In this document: piece after piece, positions 1-6,650 of the stretch
Position numbering within the stretch: the first letter of the stretch is position 1
Layout of the letters: each line of letters opens with the position of its first letter
Assembly (NCBI GenBank): GCA_020850025.1
Contig: JADZFI010000192.1
Location: 1-11,962, forward strand
Direction of reading: 5' to 3'
Length of the DNA stretch: 11,962 nucleotides
Origin: Saprospiraceae bacterium
Lineage (GTDB): Bacteria > Bacteroidota > Bacteroidia > Chitinophagales > Saprospiraceae
Translations under genes and position numbers: made by a program
Notes under the pieces: model-generated
The model's database searches: none
What the model saw: only the letters and a program-made list of their open reading frames with translations
Told to the model about the DNA's origin: nothing

Positions 1-491
1 ATGAATTTATCGCTGGCATTGGCCAGGCGCAGGGTGGTTTCAGCCGTCATGTTGGAAGAGGTGCGGCTGGGCACGTTGTAGATAATGATCGGCCGGGGAG
101 AGGCTTCGGCAAGGGCCATGTAATGTCGGTAAATACCTTCCTGGCCGGGCTTGTTATAGGCCGGGTTGCTGGACAACAGCGCATCAATACCTTCAAAATT
201 GAAGTTTTTGATTTTCTCCACCATAGCAGCGGTGTTGTTGCCGCCAAATACACCGGCCACCAGCGGGAGTCGGCCACGATTTACCTTAATGGTAAAATCC
301 AGGATCTGGCGGTGTTCTTCTTCAGTGGTGGTGCTGGATTCGCCGGTGGTGCCCAGGCTCACCAGAAATTCCACGCCTCCGGCAATCACATGCTCGATGA
401 TGCGTTCCAGCGCATCCCAGTCCACCGCGCCGTTTTTGAAAGGGGTGACGAGGGCAACGCCCGTTCCGCGCAATTTTTGAATCAGACTCAT
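1..491 (-). CDS. dapA: 4-hydroxy-tetrahydrodipicolinate synthase, 3' part beyond the edge
   Basis: DapA condenses pyruvate with aspartate semialdehyde, the first committed step to diaminopimelate and lysine; it is a cytoplasmic TIM-barrel tetramer. About 163 N-terminal residues of a usual ~290 are present. Visible are the pyruvate-binding loop GTTGES (T48, T49), the stretch PAYNKPGQEG with Y112 (equivalent to the Tyr a neighbouring subunit inserts into the active site), Y138 in IIIYNVPSRT, and R143, which binds the substrate carboxylate. The Schiff-base Lys lies beyond the window. Ala111 stands where E. coli has the first Tyr of its YY pair; the catalytic second Tyr is kept. The ATG at 491 gives the normal family start MSLIQKLRGTGVALVTPF. 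It lies 28 bp downstream of the DUF6913 gene on the same strand and is probably co-transcribed with it. No clear Shine-Dalgarno is seen, as is usual in Bacteroidota. Confidence 0.96.
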   Translation of the reverse strand, partial: MSLIQKLRGTGVALVTPFKNGAVDWDALERIIEHVIAGGVEFLVSLGTTGESSTTTEEEHRQILDFTIKVNRGRLPLVAGVFGGNNTAAMVEKIKNFNFEGIDALLSSNPAYNKPGQEGIYRHYMALAEASPRPIIIYNVPSRTSSNMTAETTLRLANASDKF

Positions 492-519
492 AGGTCAGGA
501 TAGATTGAGTGCCAGACTT

Positions 520-1047
520 TTATTTCAAAACAATTTTACCCAGATACATCGCCAGTTGTTCGGTAAAATACTTCACGCCTTTTCCCTCCGGCGTTTCCAG
601 TTGCACATCATAATCATTGGGCTCCGCTGTGGCAAACCCGATCTTGAAGGACGCCTGCGACAATATGGCCACCCAGGTAAGGGCCGGAAGCACCTCCGGG
701 TTCAGGGTGAGCAAAAGATCGAATTTTTCTTTGGCAAACTGGCTGGCTTTGTTGCTTTTAGGCTGACCGTCAAACGCCGTTTCTTTCAGCGAAAAAGCCT
801 CGAATCCAGGGCTTTCCGGCAATTGCCTGCTGTTGAAAAAGCCCAGCTTTTGCACTTTTTTGCCCTGCTTTTCCAAGGCCTGCGCAAACTCCAGACTTTC
901 CTTTCTGGCTTTTTCGGAGGTGGCATCAAACAGCAGCCCCACGGTGCGGGCACTTTCAAGGGTATGCACCTGCCGCGTCCGCTTTTGCCGGGCCAGTTGC
1001 TCCCGAACCCCTTTCCTGAACAGGAATTTGCGAATCAGTCCAATCAT
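520..1047 (-). CDS. DUF6913-type protein, function unknown
   Basis: A 175-residue soluble protein with no signal peptide or membrane segment. The N-terminus is strongly basic (MIGLIRKFLFRKGVREQLAR). An alpha/beta-looking body follows: VGLLFDATSEKARKESLEFA, then FFNSRQLPES, then FDLLLTLNPE. It resembles the small Bacteroidota family DUF6913, which I recall being encoded near dapA. The family's biochemical role is unknown, and the fixed pairing with dapA is the only functional hint. The ATG at 1047 was chosen because the frame upstream of it runs through low-complexity word repeats (1055-1092 and 1140-1180) that give a nonsense peptide. A promoter element at 1191-1198 would place about 140 nt of leader, containing those repeats, ahead of it. 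The gene end and coding status are secure; the family assignment comes from recall of sequence character, not a search. Confidence 0.8.
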   Translation of the reverse strand: MIGLIRKFLFRKGVREQLARQKRTRQVHTLESARTVGLLFDATSEKARKESLEFAQALEKQGKKVQKLGFFNSRQLPESPGFEAFSLKETAFDGQPKSNKASQFAKEKFDLLLTLNPEVLPALTWVAILSQASFKIGFATAEPNDYDVQLETPEGKGVKYFTEQLAMYLGKIVLK

Positions 1048-1054
1048 TGGAGTG

Positions 1055-1092
1055 TGTGAGTTTTCGAGTTTTCGAGTGTGCGAGTTTTCGAG
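1055..1092. repeat. GAGTTTTC short-word repeat
   Basis: The word GAGTTTTC occurs at 1058-1065, 1066-1073 (as GAGTTTTC after one shared C) and 1082-1089, arranged as two copies of GTGTG(C)GAGTTTTCGAG around the middle one. The repeat starts 7 bp upstream of the DUF6913 start codon, inside its probable leader. It is non-coding low-complexity sequence; no function is visible. Confidence 0.75.
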
Positions 1093-1139
1093 TTGGCGTT
1101 CGGCTGGGCATGGATTGGGCACTTTGGTGTTGTGATGAC

Positions 1140-1180
1140 TTCGCGCCTTAGTGCCTTTGTGCCTTCGTGTCATTTGTGCC
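1140..1180. repeat. 8-bp tandem repeat, consensus TTYGTGCC
   Basis: Five imperfect head-to-tail units: TTCGCGCC, TTAGTGCC, TTTGTGCC, TTCGTGTC and ATTTGTGCC. On the minus strand these read as GGCACAAA-type words. Phrases of this kind are scattered in intergenic DNA of many Bacteroidota and are often mistranslated as MTRRHKGTKA-like peptides. The repeat lies between the DUF6913 promoter and its start codon, so it would be transcribed as leader. Confidence 0.75.
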
Positions 1181-1190
1181 TTCCCCGCGG

Positions 1191-1198
1191 CAAAGGTA
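1191..1198 (-). promoter_or_regulatory. Bacteroidota -7 element for DUF6913-dapA
   Basis: Reads TACCTTTG on the minus strand, an exact match to TAnnTTTG. No convincing TTG -33 element is found 17-20 bp upstream (only TTTC-like sequence near 1211-1215). The predicted transcript start is near 1185, about 140 nt ahead of the DUF6913 start. Confidence 0.5.
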
Positions 1199-1240
1199 CC
1201 GAGCCCATACGAAACATAGCATTCCACCCGGGTTATAACC

Positions 1241-1274
1241 AAAAAAAGATGCGCAGCCGGGAGAGCTGCGCATC
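1241..1274 (-). terminator. Rho-independent terminator of the CHRD gene
   Basis: A perfect 10-bp stem, GATGCGCAGC (1248-1257) with GCTGCGCATC (1265-1274), has a 7-nt loop. On the minus strand it is followed directly by seven T residues (A-run at 1241-1247). It lies about 80 bp after the stop codon of the CHRD/T9SS gene and upstream of the DUF6913 promoter, so it separates the two transcription units. Confidence 0.88.
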
Positions 1275-1347
1275 CATTGTCCAACAGTCTGTTGTCCAAA
1301 ATTCCCGGAACGGAGTTCCGGGGTACGTGGTCCATTGTCCAACAGTC
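1273..1347. repeat. 17-bp direct repeat TCCATTGTCCAACAGTC with hairpin between
   Basis: The identical 17-mer occurs at 1273-1289 and 1331-1347, with partial words (TGTTGTCC, CCAATGTCC) alongside. Between the copies lies an 8-bp inverted repeat, CCCGGAAC (1304-1311) with GTTCCGGG (1315-1322), separated by 3 nt. The first copy overlaps the outer end of the terminator arm. The block lies between the CHRD gene stop codon and its terminator, so it should be transcribed as 3' UTR. Confidence 0.75.
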
Positions 1348-1354
1348 CAATGTC

Positions 1355-3166
1355 CTACTGAGCCTTAACCACTTTTTTCAGCAGTACCGACTCGTTTTCC
1401 GCCGGGATTTCCAGTGAAATGGAATAGAAACCGGCCGGGAGGTGCTCGGTGGAGATGGTAAAGTTCTGCTCGCCTTCTGTAACTGTTATCTGCTGAACGT
1501 AAGAGGGCACGCCCAGGATATCATATATCGCGAGACGTGCCTCAAAACTTTCCTTGCTGTTAAGGGTCACATTCAGGAAGTCGTTGAACGGCACTGGCGA
1601 TACGTTAACCTCCGAAATTTGTTCGAGGGAGGTGGTGGCCACTACTTCCGGACAGCTAAAGCCGCGGCGCACCTGTCCGCGAATTTCACCGTTGGGGTAG
1701 CCCATGGTGCCAATCTGTACGTAGGAGCCGCCGTTTTCGATAATCGGGCCCAGTACAGCCATAATTTCATGTGAGCCGGCAATTACCGGTTCGGTGAGCG
1801 GCATGCCATGAAAGGCCACCCCGTTGGCGCCCACATTGCCTTGTGTAAAATAGGCGTCCACCGGTTCGCTGTCCAGGCCATCGGTAATGGCTTTATAATT
1901 GAGGTAACAGTTGGCCAGGTCTACCGACGCCACGGCCACACCCAGCGCATCGCTGTTGGTTGGCGGTACCATCTGTATATTACAGAGGTCGAACGCATAA
2001 GCTTTGCGCAGGGTATTTTTCATTACACCACGAATGGCGCCGTTCGGATAGGCGGCGGTATTTACCTGCACATACATACGGCCCTGGGCAAAGTCCGTGA
2101 GTTGCTGTTCCGTAATCGGGTAGGATTTTACGTACCATCCCGGAATTTGGGAGGCGCCGAACTCCTGGAAAATCGGGCCGTTCTGGCCAGGGTCGCCAAT
2201 ATGGATCCTTACCGAGGTGGGCAGTATGTTGTTGATGAAAATCCAGGTGGTCAGACTGTCCAAATCGCCGCTTGGAGTGGTAGAGCTGAAGCCAAAACCA
2301 GGTGTGGGCGGGATAGGCGGCGGCACTTGCTGAATGCCGTTTATAGGAGCAAGCGAGCCAAAATAACCTACGTGCAACAGACGGCCCATCACCTCCCCTT
2401 GCGGAAAATTTACCGTTCGAACGAGCATATAATATCTGCCCTCCACCGCTTTCCGAAGAAATTCCGGATCAATAGTATCCATTTCTATGAGTCCCTGGAT
2501 GAGTCCGCCAGCCACCCCGGGCATGTGGATGGGCGGAACGGTTGTTTGTCCGGGAAGCCCCTCATACAAATCCACCGAGATAATATCACTTTGGCTGAAG
2601 CCACGGTAAGTAAAGGCATACACCAGATCGGCAGAGCCAAGAGGGAAGTGAAACCCGCCATAAGCAATAGAATTGCTGGAATTGGGAGGCGACACCTGGT
2701 CGCCGGTGAGCAGAGCCTTGTAATCGAAATCTACCTCGGCCGTGAATTGACCGCGGATCTCTCCTGCAGGATGGGCCGTAGTGGCTACTTCCACATAAAC
2801 ACTGTTGGAAAGCAGGTGGTGCAGCAGCGTATCCGGCACCGCCACTTGTCCAATGATGTGCCGGTCATTAATATAAGGTGTCAGGTCAAAAATTTCCGGA
2901 CCTGTTTCGCCGGTAATTCCTTTGCGGATCTTGGCGGAAGTAACCGTGCCATTGAGACGCACCAGCATACCGCTAACGTCCACCTTGGTGCGGTCGGGCG
3001 TAAACAGGAAGGTGACCAGCCCTTTGCCCTGTGTGTTCACGGCCGGGAGCATTTCGTCGCCTCCCAGTTCAGCATGAAATACCAGGTGAGGTATTTGGGC
3101 CCGCAGCGCCACCGCCAGGGTACTCGTAAGTAAGAAGAGCAGGGAAAAACGTATAATTTTTTTCAT
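1355..3166 (-). CDS. Secreted CHRD-repeat protein with T9SS C-terminal sorting domain
   Basis: A 603-residue exported protein. Residues 1-24 form a Sec signal peptide (MKKIIRFSLLFLL, cleavage probably after LRA). Four CHRD-like beta-rich units follow, each closing with a motif like YPNGEIRGQV: TTAHPAGEIRGQF at 129-141, TVNFPQGEVMGRL at 251-263, TAAYPNGAIRGVM at 370-382 and TMGYPNGEIRGQV at 487-499. The third is the most degenerate and follows a proline-rich linker (VPPPIPPTP, 281-289). From about 510 to the end is a type IX secretion sorting domain, starting near VNVSPVPFNDFLNVTL and ending LLKKVVKAQ. CHRD domains are named from chordin; their bacterial role is unsettled. The protein should be released or anchored outside the cell by the T9SS. 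The ATG at 3166 starts the signal peptide; a longer in-frame extension to 3289 was rejected because it crosses the promoter. Confidence 0.92.
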   Translation of the reverse strand: MKKIIRFSLLFLLTSTLAVALRAQIPHLVFHAELGGDEMLPAVNTQGKGLVTFLFTPDRTKVDVSGMLVRLNGTVTSAKIRKGITGETGPEIFDLTPYINDRHIIGQVAVPDTLLHHLLSNSVYVEVATTAHPAGEIRGQFTAEVDFDYKALLTGDQVSPPNSSNSIAYGGFHFPLGSADLVYAFTYRGFSQSDIISVDLYEGLPGQTTVPPIHMPGVAGGLIQGLIEMDTIDPEFLRKAVEGRYYMLVRTVNFPQGEVMGRLLHVGYFGSLAPINGIQQVPPPIPPTPGFGFSSTTPSGDLDSLTTWIFINNILPTSVRIHIGDPGQNGPIFQEFGASQIPGWYVKSYPITEQQLTDFAQGRMYVQVNTAAYPNGAIRGVMKNTLRKAYAFDLCNIQMVPPTNSDALGVAVASVDLANCYLNYKAITDGLDSEPVDAYFTQGNVGANGVAFHGMPLTEPVIAGSHEIMAVLGPIIENGGSYVQIGTMGYPNGEIRGQVRRGFSCPEVVATTSLEQISEVNVSPVPFNDFLNVTLNSKESFEARLAIYDILGVPSYVQQITVTEGEQNFTISTEHLPAGFYSISLEIPAENESVLLKKVVKAQ

Positions 3167-3205
3167 GGTGAAAATCAATAGGTTATTAAACAGGAAGAAT
3201 GCCTG

Positions 3206-3213
3206 CAAACTTA
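3206..3213 (-). promoter_or_regulatory. -7 element for the CHRD gene
   Basis: Reads TAAGTTTG on the minus strand, an exact TAnnTTTG match about 40 bp ahead of the ATG at 3166. No clean TTG -33 element is seen at the normal distance (only TTC at 3233-3235). It forms a divergent promoter pair with the glycosyltransferase promoter. Confidence 0.5.
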
Positions 3214-3301
3214 CTAAATCGGCAGGTTTTGAGAACTTTTTTATCGGGAATAACAAACGGTTTGCAAGAATCCGACATTCGGGCTTCAATCAAAAAACAT
3301 T

Positions 3302-3332
3302 CCCTTGTGCGCAAGGGCTTGCCGTACCTTTG
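3302..3332 (+). promoter_or_regulatory. Promoter with embedded palindrome, glycosyltransferase gene
   Basis: The -33 TTG at 3305-3307 and -7 TACCTTTG at 3325-3332 are separated by 17 bp, a good match to the Bacteroidota sigma-A promoter. An inverted repeat, CCCTTG (3302-3307) with CAAGGG (3312-3317), covers the -33 element and could be an operator. The predicted transcript start falls within a few bases of the GTG at 3339, implying little or no 5' leader. Confidence 0.65.
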
Positions 3333-3338
3333 CCTGCC

Positions 3339-4469
3339 GTGATCATCGCTTTCGACGCCAAACGATATTTCAACAATGCCACAGGCCTTGGCTTTTACAG
3401 CCGGACACTGGTGGACGGATTGCGCCGCCTGTATCCGGAGCATCAATACCTTCTTTACACTCCCTACAATCGCGGCAATCTGGCGACCAATACCGATGGC
3501 ATTCGTTTTCCGGACTCCTGGATTGGGCGAACTTTTCACCCGCTTTGGCGCAGCAAAGGCATTACCCGCCAACTTAAAAGAGATGGCGTCCAGGTTTTTC
3601 ACGGGTTAAGTCATGAACTTCCTCAGGGGCTGCGACGTGCCGGCATCAGAGCCGTGGTGAGTGTACATGATCTGATTTTTATGCGTTACCCGGAGTTATA
3701 TCCGGCGATTGACCGGTATTTTTATGAAAAAAAATATCGCAAAGCCGCTAAAGAGGCCGATGTGGTAGTAGCCATCAGCGAACAAACCCGGGCCGACCTG
3801 CACACGTATTTTCAGATTCCTCCGGAACGGGTAAGGGTGATCGGCCAGGCTTGCGATAGCGTTTTTGAACGTTTAAGCCTTAGACACCTGCCCGCCCCCC
3901 GGGCGCTGCCTGTTCCTGCCGGCATTTCCTTGCCGGAGCAACCTTTTTTGATGGCTGTCGGCAGTCTTACGCCGAGAAAAAACCTGCACCGCCTGCTTCA
4001 GGCACTGGAATTGCTGCAACAAAGAGGATATGATATTCCGCTGGTGGCCGTCGGGTCGGGGAAAAGCGACTATGCAGGATCACTGGTGGAGCAAGCCCGA
4101 AAAGCAGGCCTTCACGTTACCTGGATAAGCCGGCATTTACCCTCTGAAGTGCTCGCTGTATTGTATCGACGTGCTGCAGGGCTGGTTTACCCTTCCATTT
4201 TTGAAGGGTTTGGTATCCCGGTGCTGGAAGCCATGACGGTGGGCATTCCGGTGCTAACCACCCGCGGAGGTTGTTTTGAAGAGGTGGGCGGAGCGGCTGC
4301 TCTATATGCCTCTCCGGATGACCCGGAGGAAATGGCGGATCAAATACTCAAATTAATGGATCCTGCCCGGCGCCTGGAACTTTCTCCCCTGATGAATGAG
4401 CAGATTCAAAAGTTCTCTCCCGAAAAAATTTGCGCAGCCTGGATGAAAACGTACGAGGCTGTCTCATGA
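3339..4469 (+). CDS. GT4-family glycosyltransferase
   Basis: A 376-residue retaining GT-B glycosyltransferase, probably transferring a sugar from a nucleotide donor to a cell-surface glycan; donor and acceptor cannot be read from the sequence. The N-terminal Rossmann half starts VIIAFDAKRYFNNATGLGFY, with a glycine-containing loop and SVHDLIF around H110. The C-terminal half has the donor-side motif VGSLTPRKN (207-215) and the family signature E289-GFGIPVL-E297 (EX7E), followed by GIPVLTT. No membrane segment is seen. The GTG at 3339 was chosen because the family normally begins with the first beta strand, and because the region upstream is a promoter; an in-frame ATG at 3165 would put 58 residues across that promoter. 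It stands alone rather than in a glycan cluster. The last codons, GTC TCA TGA, lie inside an inverted-repeat element. Confidence 0.92.
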   Translation: MIIAFDAKRYFNNATGLGFYSRTLVDGLRRLYPEHQYLLYTPYNRGNLATNTDGIRFPDSWIGRTFHPLWRSKGITRQLKRDGVQVFHGLSHELPQGLRRAGIRAVVSVHDLIFMRYPELYPAIDRYFYEKKYRKAAKEADVVVAISEQTRADLHTYFQIPPERVRVIGQACDSVFERLSLRHLPAPRALPVPAGISLPEQPFLMAVGSLTPRKNLHRLLQALELLQQRGYDIPLVAVGSGKSDYAGSLVEQARKAGLHVTWISRHLPSEVLAVLYRRAAGLVYPSIFEGFGIPVLEAMTVGIPVLTTRGGCFEEVGGAAALYASPDDPEEMADQILKLMDPARRLELSPLMNEQIQKFSPEKICAAWMKTYEAVS

Positions 4470-4582
4470 GTAAATTTTACCGCAGAGGCGGAGAGGCGCA
4501 AAGGTTGATAGTATTTGATCAAAATCTCTGCGTCTCACCACCTCTGCGGTAGAACTAAAAATGCGACTTATGAGACACTCTC
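4455..4582. mobile_element. Candidate MITE-like bipartite inverted repeat; also a bidirectional terminator
   Basis: The outer ends GAGGCTGTCTCATGAG (4455-4470) and, on the minus strand, GAGAGTGTCTCATAAG (4582-4567) match at 13 of 16 positions. The inner arms 4478-4500 and 4529-4551, both beginning TACCGCAGAGG when read inward, match at 20 of 23 positions. The linkers between outer and inner blocks differ (7 and 15 bp), and a 28-nt AT-rich centre forms the loop. The arms could fold into a long hairpin that ends transcription from both convergent genes. Each outer end contains GTC TCA then a stop, so it forms the last codons of the gene entering it from either side. No transposase and no clear target-site duplication are visible, so mobility is inference; the inverted repeat itself is directly seen. 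Confidence 0.6.
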
Positions 4583-5371
4583 TTCCTCCCTCAGCTTTTC
4601 CTGTACGGCCCAACGCAGATCGCTTTTAATTCTGTCTGCGTCAAATATTTGGTCCGTCCAGAAGCGAATTTCATATACGATGCCTTTTTCCTGGAAGTCG
4701 GCCAGCATGATTTGCGGGGCTTGAGCGGGGATGTTGTGTATAATGTCCCGGTTTTCCGCTGCTACCTGGGTAAGCGCCTGCCGCACCTTGCGGTCGTCGG
4801 CATTGCCAGACACTAAAATTTGGACGGAAAAGCCGGTCGCTTCCGTTTGTAGGTGCGACCAGTTGTGTACATTTTCCGTAATAAACTTGTGGTTGGGGAT
4901 GATCATGGAGTGGCCATCCCGGGTAGTGAGCTTGGACGTGCGCAAATTGATTTCTTCCACCCGGCCCAACTTGCCGTCCAGCTCAATGATGTCGCCAATT
5001 TCGATGCTGCCTTCGAACAGCAAAAACACCCCCGAAATAATGTCCTTGAAAATTTGCTGAACGCCCAGGCCCAAACCCACCAGCAGTGCGGCTGAACCGG
5101 CCAGTATGACCGAAACACGTATGCCCACCATTTCCAGCATGATGGCTACCGCCAACGTCCAAACAAAATACTTGACTAATAAATAAAGCGACATCTGCCG
5201 ACCACGATCGGCGAGATTCAGCAGCCTGGCAGAGCCCCGGTTAATCACACGCCTGACGGCTCTCAGAAACAGGGTAGTCAGCAACCATACCAGGAAGATA
5301 CCAAGCACCATGGCCACTGTAAGCGTGTAGCCTTTGTAGGTGAATAGTTGATATTCCAGAAATGTTTGCAT
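4568..5371 (-). CDS. MscS-family mechanosensitive channel, C-terminus shortened
   Basis: A 267-residue small-conductance mechanosensitive channel homologue, expected to open on membrane tension and release solutes in hypo-osmotic shock. Three membrane helices are visible: about 17-38, 62-82 and the pore helix 86-118, rich in Gly/Ala (AGSAALLVGLGLGVQQIFKD). The beta domain follows (IGDIIELDGKLGRVEEINLR, then RDGHSMIIPN at 151-160) and then the alpha/beta vestibule domain (FSVQILVSG through IVYEIRFWTD). The family usually ends with a final strand carrying an IPFPQ-like motif; here the protein stops at EKLREEESVS just before that position, exactly where the inverted repeat begins. The ATG at 5371 gives a normal short N-terminus. 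It lies 55 bp behind the acyl-CoA dehydrogenase with no promoter match between, so read-through from that gene is likely. Confidence 0.92.
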   Translation of the reverse strand: MQTFLEYQLFTYKGYTLTVAMVLGIFLVWLLTTLFLRAVRRVINRGSARLLNLADRGRQMSLYLLVKYFVWTLAVAIMLEMVGIRVSVILAGSAALLVGLGLGVQQIFKDIISGVFLLFEGSIEIGDIIELDGKLGRVEEINLRTSKLTTRDGHSMIIPNHKFITENVHNWSHLQTEATGFSVQILVSGNADDRKVRQALTQVAAENRDIIHNIPAQAPQIMLADFQEKGIVYEIRFWTDQIFDADRIKSDLRWAVQEKLREEESVS

Positions 5372-5372
5372 A

Positions 5373-5420
5373 GACGGTTGACGGCTTACGGTGGACGGCC
5401 TACGGTGGACGGTTGACGGC
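5373..5420. repeat. GACGGTTGACGGC / TACGGTGGACGG word repeat
   Basis: GACGGTTGACGGC occurs at 5373-5385 and 5408-5420; TACGGTGGACGG occurs at 5387-5398 and 5401-5412. The block fills almost the whole 55-bp gap between the acyl-CoA dehydrogenase stop and the mscS-like start codon, so it would be transcribed between them. It is non-coding and unrelated in sequence to the repeats at 1055-1347. Confidence 0.8.
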
Positions 5421-5426
5421 CTACCG

Positions 5427-6578
5427 TTAAACGTACAAATCTCCGTTGAGCACGTTGCGGGAGATAACGATGCGTTGTACCTCGGAAGTGCCTTCGTAGA
5501 TTTGGGTGATTTTGGCGTCGCGCATGAGGCGCTCTACGTGGTATTCTTTCACAAAACCATAGCCGCCGTGAATTTGTACGGCCTCTACGGTGTGGCGCAT
5601 GGCCACTTCGGAAGCGTACAATTTGGCCATGGCTGCGGCCTGATCGTAATTCAGATGCTGATCCTTCATGATGGCAGAACGGTACACCAGCAGGCGGGCA
5701 GCCTCGATCTCGGTGGCCATGTCGGCAATTTTGAAGGCAATGGCCTGGTGGTTGGCAATGGGTTTGCCAAATGCCTGGCGCTCCTTGGAGTATGCCACGG
5801 CCAGTTCGTAAGCGCCGGCTGCGATACCCAGTGCCTGTGCGGCGATACCTATACGGCCACCGGAGAGGGTTTTCATGGCAAATTTGAACCCGAAGCCATC
5901 TTCGCCGATGCGGTTTTCTTTAGGCACTTTCACATCGGAGTACATGATGGAAGTGGTATCGGAGGCGCGGATACCCAGTTTGTCTTCCTTGGCGCCAATG
6001 GTTACCCCCGGGGAATCGGCTTCCACGATGAGGCAGTTGATGCCCTTGTGGCCTTTATCCACGTGGGTTTGGGCCATTACCAGGTGCAGTTTGGAGGTGG
6101 CGCCATTGGTGATCCAGTTCTTGGTGCCGTTGAGCAGATAGTGATCGCCCATGTCCACTGCCGTAGTGCGCTGGCTGGTAGCATCCGAGCCGGCCTCCGG
6201 TTCAGACAGGCAGAAGGAGCCGATCCACTCGCCGGTAACGAGTTTGGGCAGGTACTTGCGTTTTTGCTCTTCCGTGCCGAACGTTTCAAGTCCCCAGCAA
6301 ACCAGCGAGTTGTTAACCGACATGATGACGGAGCAGGAGCTGTCCACTTTGGAAAGTTCTTCCATGGCCAGTACGTACGACAGGGAGTCCATACCGCCGC
6401 CGCCGTATTCCGGAGAGACCATCATACCCAGAAAACCGAGCTCGCCCATTTTGCGAACCTGTTCGGTGGGGTACTGGCCTTTGCTGTCGCGTTCAATAAC
6501 GCCGGGCTTGAGTTCATTCTGGGCGAAATCCCTGGCCGCCTGTTGTACGGCAAGGTGTTCTTCAGTCAGGTGAAACAT
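5427..6578 (-). CDS. Acyl-CoA dehydrogenase (short/medium-chain type)
   Basis: A 383-residue FAD enzyme that oxidises acyl-CoA to trans-2-enoyl-CoA in the cytoplasm and passes electrons to electron-transfer flavoprotein. The order is typical: an all-alpha N-terminal domain (FHLTEEHLAVQQAARDFAQ), the beta domain with the signature LSEPEAGSDA and WITNG flavin-contacting stretch, then the C-terminal helical domain with RQAFGKPIANHQA and IHGGYGFVKEYHVERLMRDA. The catalytic base is E362 in IYEGTSEVQR, the position used by short- and medium-chain butyryl-CoA-type enzymes; chain length cannot be fixed from sequence alone. The ATG at 6578 is preferred over an in-frame TTG two codons upstream. The preceding region holds a TAnnTTTG promoter. 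An MscS-type gene follows on the same strand after a repeat-filled gap, with no evident functional link. Confidence 0.96.
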   Translation of the reverse strand: MFHLTEEHLAVQQAARDFAQNELKPGVIERDSKGQYPTEQVRKMGELGFLGMMVSPEYGGGGMDSLSYVLAMEELSKVDSSCSVIMSVNNSLVCWGLETFGTEEQKRKYLPKLVTGEWIGSFCLSEPEAGSDATSQRTTAVDMGDHYLLNGTKNWITNGATSKLHLVMAQTHVDKGHKGINCLIVEADSPGVTIGAKEDKLGIRASDTTSIMYSDVKVPKENRIGEDGFGFKFAMKTLSGGRIGIAAQALGIAAGAYELAVAYSKERQAFGKPIANHQAIAFKIADMATEIEAARLLVYRSAIMKDQHLNYDQAAAMAKLYASEVAMRHTVEAVQIHGGYGFVKEYHVERLMRDAKITQIYEGTSEVQRIVISRNVLNGDLYV

Positions 6579-6625
6579 ATTCAAATGTGGTGGATGTTAA
6601 GAATGTTGGCTACGTTTTGTCGGGG

Positions 6626-6633
6626 CAAAAGTA
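6626..6633 (-). promoter_or_regulatory. -7 element for the acyl-CoA dehydrogenase
   Basis: Reads TACTTTTG on the minus strand, an exact TAnnTTTG match about 48 bp upstream of the ATG at 6578. The nearest upstream TTG words (6644-6649 region) are only 10-13 bp away, closer than the usual 17-20 bp, so the -33 element is not convincing. It sits just downstream of the terminator of the preceding gene. Confidence 0.5.
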
Positions 6634-6650
6634 CGATGGGCTACAACAAA

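Noticed and set aside
325..345. DapA Ala111 replacing the first Tyr of the YY pair as evidence of altered function
   Set aside because: The catalytic second Tyr (Y112), the threonine pair, Y138 and R143 are all present, so ordinary DapA activity is still the best reading.
1055..1347. Possible CRISPR array
   Set aside because: Repeat units are 8-17 bp, irregularly spaced and of different families, with no 25-40 bp repeat/spacer periodicity and no cas genes.
1048..1350. N-terminal extension of the DUF6913 frame
   Set aside because: It reads through three repeat families, the promoter element and the terminator hairpin, giving peptides such as MTRRHKGTKARSHH that are known artefacts of intergenic repeats.
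1808..3133. Long open frame on the plus strand opposite the CHRD gene
   Set aside because: The minus strand shows a signal peptide, four repeats and a sorting domain. The opposite frame has no domain and no promoter.
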